Shown here one piece after another: positions 16,998 to 25,639 of a stretch of 64,000 nt of DNA. Source of the stretch: Paracoccus aminophilus JCM 7686. Its GTDB lineage: Bacteria > Pseudomonadota > Alphaproteobacteria > Rhodobacterales > Rhodobacteraceae. Position 1 is the stretch's first letter. Each line of letters begins with the position of its first letter. The stretch covers positions 62,001 through 126,000 of the forward strand of contig NC_022043.1 of NCBI RefSeq assembly GCF_000444995.1, written 5' to 3'. The position numbers and the translations under genes are program-made. The notes beneath the pieces are model-generated. The model saw nothing but the letters and a program-made list of their open reading frames with translations, was not told the origin of the DNA and searched no databases.

Positions 16998-17232
16998 GTG
17001 CTTTGCCTTCGGCGGCGAATGCTCGGAGGGGAGCACCGTCTGAGCGCGCCTTGGCGGTGATCTCGCTACGCGGCTGCCGTCTGAGCCGCATGACCAGTAT
17101 TGGCTGATGTCGGCCCGGCCGGAGGCCTAGAGGGCGGGTGCCGCGCAGCGCGCCGGAATCTTCGCCCTCGGGTCTTTGCCCCGTCTGCCGCGCTGCCTAT
17201 CTTGATGTGGGCCGCATCCTGGCCTTCACGCT

Positions 17233-17898
17233 ATGGGAACGCAGATGAGCGCGGATCTTTTCTCGGGCGAGGATCCGATTCAGACCGGGCGCGAGACGCT
17301 CGCGCCGGGCGCTGTCATCCTGCGCGGTCGCGCCATCGCCACCGAGGCGCAGCTGCTCGAGGATATCGCCCGGATCAGCGCCGCCGCGCCCTTTCGCAAT
17401 ATGACGACGCCGGGTGGCTATAAGATGTCGGTCGCGATGACCAATTGCGGCGGCGCGGGCTGGGTCACGGATGCGCAGGGCTATCGCTATGCCCGAAACG
17501 ATCCGCTTGGCGGTGCGCCTTGGCCCGCGATGCCCGCAAGCTTCCTGACGCTGGCCAAGGCCGCCGCCGCAGAGGCGGGCTTTCCCGGATTTGCGCCGGA
17601 TGGCTGCCTGATCAACCGCTACGAGCCTGGCGCGAAGCTCTCGCTCCATCAGGACAAGGATGAGCAGGATCTGGGCCATCCCATCGTCTCGGTCTCGCTG
17701 GGATTGCCGGCGGTGTTTCAATTCGGCGGCCTGACGCGGGCGGCGCCGGTCCATCGCTATCCCTTGCTGCATGGCGATGTCGTCGTCTGGGGCGGCCCGA
17801 TGCGGCTGGCCTATCACGGTATTCTCGCCCTGAAACCCGGCGAGCATCCGCGGGTTGGTCAGATCCGCCTGAACCTGACTTTCCGCCATGCGCTCTAG
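17233..17898 (+). CDS. alkB: AlkB DNA oxidative demethylase
   Basis: A 221-residue Fe(II)/2-oxoglutarate dioxygenase that removes N1-methyladenine and N3-methylcytosine lesions. The iron site is visible as HQD in AKLSLHQDKDEQD and the later His in AYHGI. The 2-oxoglutarate-binding arginines are in RLNLTFR at the C-terminus, and PFRNMTTPGGYKMSV and CLINRYEPGAKL are typical of the bacterial group. The start may be 17233 or ATG 17245 (MSADLFSGED); neither has a strong ribosome-binding site. It stands 97 bases upstream of ada, and a further dioxygenase gene follows, so the three make an alkylation-damage repair unit. Confidence 0.95.
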   Translation: MGTQMSADLFSGEDPIQTGRETLAPGAVILRGRAIATEAQLLEDIARISAAAPFRNMTTPGGYKMSVAMTNCGGAGWVTDAQGYRYARNDPLGGAPWPAMPASFLTLAKAAAAEAGFPGFAPDGCLINRYEPGAKLSLHQDKDEQDLGHPIVSVSLGLPAVFQFGGLTRAAPVHRYPLLHGDVVVWGGPMRLAYHGILALKPGEHPRVGQIRLNLTFRHAL

Positions 17899-17994
17899 CC
17901 CGATCTCTCGTCCGAATTTGAAAGCAAGGACCGGAGTGAGCGCGGCAGGGGTGTGGCCTATCTTCGACCCATGGTTCAGACAATGAGGTCCAAG

Positions 17995-19056
17995 ATGACC
18001 AGCCACTCCAAATTGATAGAAGCCGATCCGCGCTGGCACAGCGTGGTGGCGCGCGATGCCGGGGCCGATGGCCGCTTTGTGTTCGCGGTGAAAACCACGG
18101 GGATTTATTGCCGCCCGTCCTGTCCCTCGCGCCATGCAAGCCCGGCCAATGTCCGGTTTTTCGCGGTCCCGACCGAGGCCGAAGCTGCGGGCTATCGCGC
18201 CTGCCTGCGCTGTCACCCGAAGGGCCAGTCGCCCGCCGAGGCCAATGCCGCGCTGGTGGCCGAGGCCTGCCGCCTGATCGCCGAAGCCGATGAGCCGCCG
18301 AACCTTCAGGCGCTTGCCGACCGCCTCGGCATGAGCCCGCATCATTTTCACCGCCAATTCAAGGCGATGACAGGGCTCACCCCCAGAGCCTGGGGCGAGG
18401 CCGAGCGGGCGCGCCGTCTGCGCGACGGTCTTGCGGCGGGGGAAAGCGTCACTGGCGCGATCTATGGCGCGGGCTATAATTCGAGCAGCCGGTTTTATGA
18501 GAAATCCGCCGAGACTTTGGGCATGACCGCCTCGGCCTATCGCAAGGGCGGTGCGGCGGCGACGATCCGCTTTGCGCTGGCCGATTGCTCGCTTGGTGCG
18601 CTTTTGGTGGCGCAAAGCGATCGCGGCATCTGTGCGATCACGCTTGGCGACGATCCCGAGGCGCTTCTGCGCGAGCTGCAGGACCGCTTTCCCAAGGCCG
18701 AGCTGATCGGCGCGGATCCCGAATTCGAGAAGCTTGTCGCCGAGGTCGTGGGTTTTGTCGAAGCCCCTGCGATCGGTCTTGACCTGCCGCTCGACATTCG
18801 CGGCACAGCGTTCCAGCAGCGCGTCTGGCAGGCTCTGCGTGAAATCCCCTCGGGCGAGACGGCAAGTTATGCCGAGATCGCCACCCGGATCGGCGCGCCG
18901 AAATCGGTGCGCGCGGTGGCGCAGGCCTGCGCGGCGAACCGGCTTGCCGTGGCGGTGCCCTGCCATCGGGTGCTGCGCAGCGATGGCGCGCTCTCGGGCT
19001 ATCGCTGGGGCGTCGAGCGCAAGCGCCAGCTTCTCGCCCGCGAGGCCAGCGCATGA
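17995..19056 (+). CDS. ada: Ada: methyl-sensing regulator and O6-methylguanine methyltransferase
   Basis: From ATG 17995 (MTSHSKLIEADPRWHSVV) the protein has 353 residues and the full Ada layout. The zinc/methyl-acceptor domain carries the four cysteines in YCRPSC and CLRC. An AraC-type helix-turn-helix follows (LADRLGMSPHHFHRQFKAMTG), then the methyltransferase with catalytic PCHRV and FQQRVWQALREIPSGETASY. Methylation of the N-terminal Cys turns Ada into an activator, so it probably drives its own operon. The ATG overlaps nothing upstream, and the stop overlaps the next gene by four bases (ATGA at 19053). Confidence 0.95.
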   Translation: MTSHSKLIEADPRWHSVVARDAGADGRFVFAVKTTGIYCRPSCPSRHASPANVRFFAVPTEAEAAGYRACLRCHPKGQSPAEANAALVAEACRLIAEADEPPNLQALADRLGMSPHHFHRQFKAMTGLTPRAWGEAERARRLRDGLAAGESVTGAIYGAGYNSSSRFYEKSAETLGMTASAYRKGGAAATIRFALADCSLGALLVAQSDRGICAITLGDDPEALLRELQDRFPKAELIGADPEFEKLVAEVVGFVEAPAIGLDLPLDIRGTAFQQRVWQALREIPSGETASYAEIATRIGAPKSVRAVAQACAANRLAVAVPCHRVLRSDGALSGYRWGVERKRQLLAREASA

Positions 19057-19799
19057 GCCCGGTCGAAAGCGTGGTTGAAAGCCCGATTGCAATTTCGGTC
19101 GAGAGCCGGGTTCAGGCACAGGATTGGCAAGCACTGCGGCGCGAGCTCGACGGCTTTGGTGCCGCCATCCTGCCCGGCCTACTGAGCGCCGAGGAATGCG
19201 ACGGGATCGCCGGGCTTTATCCCCAAGAGCGCCATTTCCGCAGCCATATCCATATGGCGCGCCATGGTTTCGGGCGGGGCGAATACCGCTATTTCGCCTA
19301 TCCGCTGCCCGGGCTGATCGCCGATCTGCGCAAGGCGCTTTATCCCCGCCTCGCGCCGGTCGCGAATGATTGGGCGATGCGGATGGGCGGTGCGACGCCC
19401 TATCCGGCGGAGCATGCCGATTTTCTGGCCGCCTGTCACGCGGGCGGCCAGACCCGCCCGACGCCTTTGCTGCTGCAATATGTCGAGGGCGATTATAACT
19501 GCCTGCATCAGGATCTTTACGGGGCGCTCGCCTTTCCCTTGCAGGTCGCCGTTCTGCTCTCCGAGCCCGGGCGTGATTTCACCGGCGGCGAGTTCGTGCT
19601 GACAGAGCAGCGCCCCCGCATGCAAAGCCGGGCCGAGGTGGTGCCTTTGCGCCAGGGTGATGCGGTGATCTTCGCGGTCCATAACCGCCCGGTGCAGGGC
19701 AGTCGCGGCAGCTACCGCGTCAACCTGCGGCACGGGGTCAGCCGGTTGCGCTCGGGGCGGCGCCATACTTTGGGGATCATCTTTCACGACGCGCTCTGA
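19053..19799 (+). CDS. 2OG-Fe(II) oxygenase coupled to ada
   Basis: A 248-residue Fe(II)/2-oxoglutarate-dependent dioxygenase. The metal motif appears as HQD in YNCLHQDLYG, and the distal His with the cosubstrate Arg in SYRVNLRHGVS. An N-terminal segment (GFGAAILPGLLSAEECDGI) is typical of prolyl-hydroxylase-like folds. The ATG overlaps the stop of ada, so the gene is translationally coupled to the adaptive response. It is not a second AlkB by sequence; its substrate could be a damaged base, nucleotide or protein, and is not known here. A hairpin between 19830 and 19859 separates it from the convergent lipoprotein gene. Confidence 0.85.
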   Translation: MSPVESVVESPIAISVESRVQAQDWQALRRELDGFGAAILPGLLSAEECDGIAGLYPQERHFRSHIHMARHGFGRGEYRYFAYPLPGLIADLRKALYPRLAPVANDWAMRMGGATPYPAEHADFLAACHAGGQTRPTPLLLQYVEGDYNCLHQDLYGALAFPLQVAVLLSEPGRDFTGGEFVLTEQRPRMQSRAEVVPLRQGDAVIFAVHNRPVQGSRGSYRVNLRHGVSRLRSGRRHTLGIIFHDAL

Positions 19800-19829
19800 C
19801 GCGCGCGCCTCAAGACTGGCCACCTCAAG

Positions 19830-19859
19830 ACCGGCCGCCGCAGATCCGTGGCGGCCGGT
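19830..19859. terminator. Hairpin between convergent genes
   Basis: ACCGGCCGCC (19830-19839) and GGCGGCCGGT (19850-19859) form a perfect 10-bp stem with a 10-base loop. It sits between two genes transcribed towards each other. No T-run follows on either side. Confidence 0.5.
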
Positions 19860-19877
19860 TCGCGGCGCTTTCTGCGA

Positions 19878-20288
19878 TCAGCGGGTGCGCTCGACCAGAA
19901 TATCGGCCTGTTTGGCTTCGCCCGGCACATAGGGGTGATGGGTCGTGTTGATGAACAAGAGCTTGCCCTGATCGCTGATCCGCGCTTGCAGCGCATAGCT
20001 GTGGCCGCTCTCGATCCGCGCGGGATCATAGCTCAGCACATAGGGGATCGGCACCTGACTCTTGGGCTGGATCGTGGTCTCCGCCAAGGTGATCGAGGGG
20101 GCATCGGCGCGCGAGACATCGACGAGCTGCACCGAAACCTCGGCTCCGGGCGGCAGGGCCATGCGCTCGCGATAGATGACCGAGCCGCTCACGGTCTCGG
20201 TCTTGGCGGCAGGGGCCTCGCAGGCGGCCAGCGACAGCACGGCGGCGGCGACCAATGGGGCGGAAATTACGCGTTGAAACATTGACAT
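19878..20288 (-). CDS. YbaY-like lipoprotein
   Basis: A lipoprotein of 136 residues from ATG 20288 (MSMFQRVISAPLVAAAVLSLAAC) with a lipobox LAAC, so it is anchored by its cysteine. The mature part is one YbaY/YscW-type beta-sandwich: VSGSVIYRERMALPPGAEVS, VQLVDVSRADAPS, IPYVLSYDPARIESGHSY and LLFINTTHHPYV. Such domains are found in outer-membrane lipoproteins of unclear role and in secretin-pilotin-like proteins. A GGGAGATG ribosome-binding region precedes the start. It stands alone: the upstream neighbour is divergent and the downstream one convergent. Confidence 0.85.
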   Translation of the reverse strand: MSMFQRVISAPLVAAAVLSLAACEAPAAKTETVSGSVIYRERMALPPGAEVSVQLVDVSRADAPSITLAETTIQPKSQVPIPYVLSYDPARIESGHSYALQARISDQGKLLFINTTHHPYVPGEAKQADILVERTR

Positions 20289-20512
20289 CTCCCGAATTGC
20301 GGCTTGGCCCAAGGCTATGCGGCGTGGCCCGAGGCGGCAATGACAAACGTCTTTCGCCGCAAAACGTCGCCGCGCGCCACGCAGCGTCACAATCTTGACG
20401 CGACTTGCGTCGATTGACTTGTTCGAGGCGCCGCTCTCGGACAAAAGGAGGGCAAGCCTTGCGGCCGGCCCCAAGCGGCGGGCGCGACCCGGACCATCAG
20501 CGGAGACAGAAC

Positions 20513-22177
20513 GTGACAGGACAGAAATTCATGTCGGAGGTCTCGGTTCTGGCCATTCTGGTCGGGCTGCTTCTCGCGGCGGCCTCGCTGACGCCCTCGC
20601 TGATCCCGCGCGACATGCTGTTTCAGGGCGTGCTCGCGGGCGCATCGACTGCGGTCGGCTATCTTTGCATGCGCTTCTTTCTGGCGCTGTGGCGCGCGCT
20701 CGAGATCCCCGAGCTTGGCGGACGTCCGGCACGCATCGCGCTGACCATTCTCGCCATTCCGGTGCTGGCCACTCTGGTGTTTTGCATCTCGCAGGCGCGG
20801 ATGTGGCAAAACAGCATCCGCTCGCGCATGGGGCTGCCTGATCTCGAGGCGACGAGCACGGTCAAGATGCTTCTGGTGGCGCTGGCGGTGTTTCTGGTGC
20901 TCTTCGCGATCGGTCTGGCGGTGCGCGGGCTGTTTCGCATCCTACGCGACCGGCTCGCGCGCTATATCCCGGCCCGCAGCGCCAATGTGCTTGGGCTCTT
21001 GCTGTCGGCGGTCTTGCTGATTGTCGTGACGCGCGACGGCGTGGTCAATGCCGCGCTGAAGGTCGCCGACCAATCCTATGTCGCGGCGCAGCGCCTGACC
21101 GATCCGGCGACCCCGGCCCCGGCGCAAAGCTGGAAATCCGGCTCGGCACCTTCCGAGATCCGCTGGGACATGATGGGCGCGCCGGGGCGGGATTTCGTCG
21201 AAAGCGGCCCCTCGCGCGCCGATATCGAGGCCTTCAACCACCGTCCCGCGCAAGAGCCTTTGCGGATCTATGTCGGTCTGGCCGAGGCCGATCATGCGCA
21301 GCGCCGCGCCGAGATCGCTTTGGCCGAGATGATCCGCGTCGGGGCGTTCGAGCGCAAGATCCTGGTGGTCGCGAGCCCGACCGGCACCGGCTGGATGGAT
21401 CCGGCGAGCTATGATGTGCTGGAATATATGCATGACGGCGATGTCGCGACGGTGGCCGCGCAATATTCCTATCTGCAAAGCCCGCTCGCCCTGATTTTCG
21501 AGACCGATTCCGGGCTCGAACAGGCCGAGGCCCTGATGCATGTCGTCTATGACCATTGGGCGCGCCTGCCGCCCGACCGGCGGCCGAAGCTTTACATGCA
21601 TGGGATCTCGCTTGGTGCCTGGTCGTCGATGTATGCGTTCAACGTCTTCCAGATGATGAACGAGCCGATCGACGGCGCGCTTTGGGTCGGCCCGCCCTTC
21701 CCCTCGACGTTGTGGAATCAGGCCAATTCGGCGCGCGATCCGGGCACGCCCTTCGTTCTGCCCGAGCTCGATGAGGGCCGCGTCATTCGCTATGCCAGCC
21801 AGTTCGCCAAGCCCCTGCGCTCGGGCAAGCCCTGGGGTCGGATCCATATCCTCTTCCTGCAATATGCCAGCGATCCGATCACCTTCTACGCGCCGAGCGG
21901 CTTCTGGCGCGCCCCGGTCTGGATGCATGAGCCGAAGGCGCCCGATGTCTCGCCGCTGCTGTCCTTCACGCCTCTGGTGACGCAGCTTCAGCTGACGGTC
22001 GATCTGCTGTTCAGCACCGTGCCGCCGCCCGGCTTTGGCCATACCTATCATGCCCATGACTATATTGACGCCTGGGCCGCGGTGACCGAGCCTGCGGGCT
22101 GGTCCGAGGCGGCGGCCGCGGCGCTCAAGGGGCATTGTGGTCAGGGAGAGATGCTGGGATGCGCAAACGGGTCCTGA
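20513..22177 (+). CDS. Membrane-anchored alpha/beta-hydrolase family protein
   Basis: About 554 residues from GTG 20513, which has GGAGA eight bases upstream; ATG 20531 is the alternative. An N-terminal half with four or five transmembrane helices (VLAILVGLLLAAASLTPSLI, ALTILAIPVLATLVFCI, LVALAVFLVLFAIGLAV, LGLLLSAVLLIVV) is followed by a hydrolase domain with the nucleophile elbow HGISLGAWSS and a distal HTYHAHDYIDAW. The architecture matches the Abhydrolase_9 family (alpha/beta-hydrolase with its own N-terminal membrane domain), whose substrates are not established. The 3' end overlaps the next hydrolase gene by 19 bases, so both are made from one transcript. Confidence 0.85.
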   Translation: MTGQKFMSEVSVLAILVGLLLAAASLTPSLIPRDMLFQGVLAGASTAVGYLCMRFFLALWRALEIPELGGRPARIALTILAIPVLATLVFCISQARMWQNSIRSRMGLPDLEATSTVKMLLVALAVFLVLFAIGLAVRGLFRILRDRLARYIPARSANVLGLLLSAVLLIVVTRDGVVNAALKVADQSYVAAQRLTDPATPAPAQSWKSGSAPSEIRWDMMGAPGRDFVESGPSRADIEAFNHRPAQEPLRIYVGLAEADHAQRRAEIALAEMIRVGAFERKILVVASPTGTGWMDPASYDVLEYMHDGDVATVAAQYSYLQSPLALIFETDSGLEQAEALMHVVYDHWARLPPDRRPKLYMHGISLGAWSSMYAFNVFQMMNEPIDGALWVGPPFPSTLWNQANSARDPGTPFVLPELDEGRVIRYASQFAKPLRSGKPWGRIHILFLQYASDPITFYAPSGFWRAPVWMHEPKAPDVSPLLSFTPLVTQLQLTVDLLFSTVPPPGFGHTYHAHDYIDAWAAVTEPAGWSEAAAAALKGHCGQGEMLGCANGS

Positions 22178-23028
22178 TCGGTGGGCTGATCGTTCTGGGG
22201 GTGCTGATCGCCGCGCTTGCGGGCAATACCGCGCGCAATGCCGCGCGCTGGCAGCCGCTGACCGAGACCCCGACCGAGCGCGCCGCGCTGCTCGCCCCGG
22301 GCTGGCGGCTGGTGAAGCCCGAGGGGCCGGGCCCGTTCAAGGCGGCCGTGCTGATGTCGGGCTGCGACGGGGTCCACGACAATATGGATCTCTGGGCGGG
22401 CGAAATGGTCCGGCTTGGCCGCGCGGCGCTGATCGTCGACAGCCACGGCCCGCGCGGGCTTGATCAGTTGCAGGCCTGGCGCGCGGTTTGCGCGGGGCAG
22501 GTGCTGACCGGGGCCGAGCGGGCGGGCGATATTGCGGTTGCGATCAAGGCGCTCAGCTCGCTGCCCGAGATCGACCCGCATGAGATCGCGCTGATCGGGG
22601 CCTCGCATGGCGGCTGGTCGGTGATGGAGCTTCTCGACCTTCTCGGCAGCGACGCGCCCCCGCCCGGCCTCTCGGATTGGCCCGAGCCGCGCGCGGTGCT
22701 GTCCGCCCGGATCGGCCCGGCGGTGATGCTCTACCCCTACTGTGGCCTCTTGAGCGGCGCGGCCGAGGCGCGCTGGCCCGCGCAGGTGCGCGGCCTGATG
22801 CTGCTGTCGCAAAATGACAGCATCGTCGATCCGCAGAAATGCCGGACGATGTCCGAGGGCCTGATCGCTCTGGGCGATGAGGTCGAGGTCGTGACGCTCG
22901 CCGGGGCGGATCACGGTTTTGACCAGAATGACCGCTCGTTCCTGTCGACGCTGAAATTCGATCAAGGGCTGGTCGATCAGGCCAAGGCGCTGATTGTGCC
23001 CTTCATTCTGGAATATGGATCGCGCTGA
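22159..23028 (+). CDS. Dienelactone-hydrolase-like secreted or anchored hydrolase
   Basis: A 289-residue protein from ATG 22159 (MRKRVLIGGLIVLGVLIAAL), with an N-terminal membrane anchor or signal helix. The fold is dienelactone-hydrolase-like: strand and oxyanion region AAVLMSGCDGVHDN, nucleophile elbow GASHGGWSV (Ser), Asp-bearing LLSQNDSIVDP and His in LAGADHGFDQ. The catalytic triad is therefore complete. Residues GPRGLDQLQAWRAVCAGQ match similar proteins of this group. It overlaps the membrane hydrolase upstream and ends one base from the convergent response-regulator gene. The substrate is unknown. Confidence 0.82.
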   Translation: MRKRVLIGGLIVLGVLIAALAGNTARNAARWQPLTETPTERAALLAPGWRLVKPEGPGPFKAAVLMSGCDGVHDNMDLWAGEMVRLGRAALIVDSHGPRGLDQLQAWRAVCAGQVLTGAERAGDIAVAIKALSSLPEIDPHEIALIGASHGGWSVMELLDLLGSDAPPPGLSDWPEPRAVLSARIGPAVMLYPYCGLLSGAAEARWPAQVRGLMLLSQNDSIVDPQKCRTMSEGLIALGDEVEVVTLAGADHGFDQNDRSFLSTLKFDQGLVDQAKALIVPFILEYGSR

Positions 23029-23029
23029 T

Positions 23030-23656
23030 TCAATCCAGCAGGCGGCGCCGGACGGCTTCGCGCGCGGCCTCGGCCCGGCTCGAGATATTGAGCTTAGAAT
23101 AGACCGATTTCACATATTGCGCGACCGTATGTTCCGAGATCGCCAGCAGCAGCGCGATGTCGGAAATCTTCAACCCCAGCCCCAGCTCGCGCAGGACCTG
23201 CGTTTCGCGCCGCGACAGATGAACCGAGGGCGGGCCGGTCTCTGGTCCCGGTGGCGGCGGCGCGCGCAGGCGGTCGATGTAATCGAGTTTCGCGCGGACA
23301 GCGGCCTCGAGCAGATCGAAATCGACAGGTTTGACAAGATAGTCATTCGCGCCCAGCCTGCGGGCGCGGATCTGGCTGTCGCGATCGCTGAGCGCGGTCA
23401 GGAAAATGAAGGGCAGCACGCCGGTTTCGGGGCTTTGGCGCAACTGGTCCAGCACTTCGAAGCCACTGCGCTCGGGCATCATAATATCGCAAATGATCAG
23501 ATCGGGCCGCAGTCGCGCGATTTGATCCTCAGCTTCGCGCGGGTGAGGCGTGCCATGGGCATCAAATCCCAGCGCCGTCAGCTCTTCGACCAGCTCGCCA
23601 AGCAGATGCGGCTCATCCTCGATACACAGGATGACGGGGCGTTCGGGCGCGGGCAT
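23030..23656 (-). CDS. LuxR-type response regulator (partner of the kinase at 23659)
   Basis: A 208-residue response regulator. The receiver contains the acidic pair in CIEDEPHLLGELVEE, the phosphoacceptor Asp in LIICDIMMPERSG and the Lys in NDYLVKPVDF. A proline-rich linker (RAPPPPGPETGPP) leads to a LuxR helix-turn-helix (LSRRETQVLRELGLG, SEHTVAQYVKSVYSKL). It begins two bases after the kinase stop, so it is the kinase partner and last gene of a three-gene minus-strand operon with the molybdopterin-fold protein. Its targets are not visible here. Confidence 0.93.
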   Translation of the reverse strand: MPAPERPVILCIEDEPHLLGELVEELTALGFDAHGTPHPREAEDQIARLRPDLIICDIMMPERSGFEVLDQLRQSPETGVLPFIFLTALSDRDSQIRARRLGANDYLVKPVDFDLLEAAVRAKLDYIDRLRAPPPPGPETGPPSVHLSRRETQVLRELGLGLKISDIALLLAISEHTVAQYVKSVYSKLNISSRAEAAREAVRRRLLD

Positions 23657-23658
23657 CG

Positions 23659-25053
23659 TCAGACCTCCTTCAGGTCAGAGGAAGCAGGCAGGTCAAAGGT
23701 AAAGGTCGTGCCCTCGCTTTCGACAGAATGAAAGTTCAGGCGTCCCCCATGCAGCTCGATGATCGTATGTGACAGATTGAGCCCGAGGCCAGAGCCAACC
23801 AGCAGCGATGCGTTGCCCGCACGGAAAAAACGCTCGAAGATCCGATTTTGATCCGCTGCCGGAATACCGATTCCGTGATCACTGATCGCGCAGCAGCACC
23901 GCCGTTCCGCGCACCAGCTGCGGATGCGGATCACGGTCAGATCGTCGGAATATTTGATTGCATTCGAGATAAGATTCAGCGCGACCTGCTCGATCAGCGC
24001 CGGGTCGCAATCACAAACCAAAGGGTCGGACGCAAGATCAAGCTCGATTCGGCGATGGGGCTCGAATTCGGCGTTGAAGGCGGCGGCAGAACGCAGGATC
24101 TCATTGAGATCATGCGGCTTACGCGAAATCGCCACATCGCCGCCGTCGAGCTTTGCGACGCGGGTGACGCTGGTGACCAATTGGTTCAGCCTCTGCGTCG
24201 CCGAGCGGATGCGCCGCGCCTTTTCGGCGATTTCGGCGGTGGTGAACTTCTCGGGCCGTCGGATCAGGCGCTGCGCAACCATGTCAATGATCGCAAGCGG
24301 GGTTCGAAACTGATGCGAGACGGTGGTGATGAAGCTGCGATAAACCTCTTTGGCATGGCGCTCGGTCGCCAAAGCCGCATTGAGCTTGTCGGTGCGTTTG
24401 CTCACCAGATCTTCGAGATGGATCTTGTGCTGGCGCAGCTCTTCGCCTGCGCGTTCGGTCGCCCGCATCGTCAGGACCAGCCGCCAGGACAGGAAGGCGC
24501 CCGCCAGAAGCGTGCCAACCAGAGCGGCCATGATCAGATACATGCTCTGGCGTTCCTCTTGCCATTGCGCGACCCGTTCATTCTGCTCACCGATCATCGT
24601 TTGATTGGCGAGTTCGCCCATATCCGAAAGAATCGGCCGCAAGATGGCGCGCGCTTGGTTCAGATCGACCGCAGAGGGCGATGGCGCCGCGTCGATCAGA
24701 GCCGCCAATGCGTCGACGCGGCGGGCATTTTCCTCGATGCGCGATGTCGCGCCAAGATGGGTAACCCAGGCGGCCTGAGGCGGCTCTTTCAGCAGGGTGA
24801 TGCGGCTGTAAAGGATATCGAGGCGAAGCCGGATCTCATCATCCGTGGCCAGATGCAGCTTTGCACCGACCAAGGCCTCTTGAAGCCGCAAAGCCTCGCG
24901 CTCGGCCTGATAGATTGCCCAGAGCATGTTCTCGCCGACCTTGGTCGTGATCCGGTGCTGGATTTCGACAAGCTGGACGAAAGCGTAGAGGAACAGCAGG
25001 ACAAAGCCACAGATCGCCGCCCCGGTGGGCAGGAAGTAGCTTTTCCCTCTCAT
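23659..25053 (-). CDS. Membrane sensor histidine kinase
   Basis: A 464-residue kinase. TM1 is at about 10-30 (GAAICGFVLLFLYAFVQLVE). A periplasmic helical sensor of about 140 residues follows (RITTKVGENMLWAIYQAERE, ending with ANQTMIGEQNERVAQWQEE). TM2 is at about 172-192 (LIMAALVGTLLAGAFLSW), then a coiled coil. The HisKA domain has its His in VSHQFRTPLAIID, and the HATPase domain has NLISNAIKYS, DHGIGI, FERFFR and GSGLGLNLS. The gene lies between the molybdopterin-fold protein and the regulator, so the exported neighbour may be what the sensor region reads; that is inference. Confidence 0.93.
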   Translation of the reverse strand: MRGKSYFLPTGAAICGFVLLFLYAFVQLVEIQHRITTKVGENMLWAIYQAEREALRLQEALVGAKLHLATDDEIRLRLDILYSRITLLKEPPQAAWVTHLGATSRIEENARRVDALAALIDAAPSPSAVDLNQARAILRPILSDMGELANQTMIGEQNERVAQWQEERQSMYLIMAALVGTLLAGAFLSWRLVLTMRATERAGEELRQHKIHLEDLVSKRTDKLNAALATERHAKEVYRSFITTVSHQFRTPLAIIDMVAQRLIRRPEKFTTAEIAEKARRIRSATQRLNQLVTSVTRVAKLDGGDVAISRKPHDLNEILRSAAAFNAEFEPHRRIELDLASDPLVCDCDPALIEQVALNLISNAIKYSDDLTVIRIRSWCAERRCCCAISDHGIGIPAADQNRIFERFFRAGNASLLVGSGLGLNLSHTIIELHGGRLNFHSVESEGTTFTFDLPASSDLKEV

Positions 25054-25066
25054 CGGCCGGGCGACC

Positions 25067-25639
25067 TCATTTCACGATGACGCTGCGCAATTGCCAGATC
25101 CAGCGGTAATCGTAGAGCGCGTCTTTCAGCTCGGGATAGGTGTCGCGCGGATAGACGAGCCAATAGGGGCCCTTGTCACGCCGCGACATCGGCACGCCGT
25201 TGATCTTGCGCGCGACCATGGCGTCGTAGTGATAGATATCCTCGATCGGGATATTGATGCGGTAGTCATTCAGCGCGAGCGTATCGACCGTGTGACGTTG
25301 CATCGCCGCTTTGTCATCGCCAACCGCGGCCAGCAAATCGCGCATCAGCACCCCGTCGAAGGTCTGGGCAGTGTCGGTCCAGGTCGTATTGGTCACGATC
25401 TGGTGTTGCGGCAGCTGGTTGAACTCTTCTTCCGAAAAGTCGTGCTGGACGCCATCGGTTCCGGTTACCGATAAAATGACCTCCAGCGGGGTGTGGTCAT
25501 CCTCTTGTGCCTGGGCCGGGCTTGTTGGCCCCGTCGCCATAACAATCAAAGATATAGCGCATAGAAGAACCGCCAGACGCGTCCAGAAAGGGGCCGCTTT
25601 ATCCTGAGCAGAGTTATGCAAGGCAGAACACTCCAACAA
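25067..25639 (-). CDS. Exported protein with sulfite-oxidase-type molybdopterin-binding fold
   Basis: Up to 190 residues with an N-terminal export signal (LAVLLCAISLIVMATGPTSPAQAQ). The start is uncertain: TTG 25639 or TTG 25624, the latter with GGAG at a good distance. The mature part carries the short form of the oxidoreductase molybdopterin-binding domain: LEVILSVTGTDGVQHDFSEE, LPQHQIVTNTTW, FDGVLMRDLLAAVG and DKGPYWLVYPRD. No catalytic cysteine typical of sulfite oxidases is visible in the mature protein, so it may bind a ligand rather than act as an enzyme. It is 13 bases upstream of the membrane kinase gene, which suggests an accessory sensor. Confidence 0.82.
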   Translation of the reverse strand: MLECSALHNSAQDKAAPFWTRLAVLLCAISLIVMATGPTSPAQAQEDDHTPLEVILSVTGTDGVQHDFSEEEFNQLPQHQIVTNTTWTDTAQTFDGVLMRDLLAAVGDDKAAMQRHTVDTLALNDYRINIPIEDIYHYDAMVARKINGVPMSRRDKGPYWLVYPRDTYPELKDALYDYRWIWQLRSVIVK

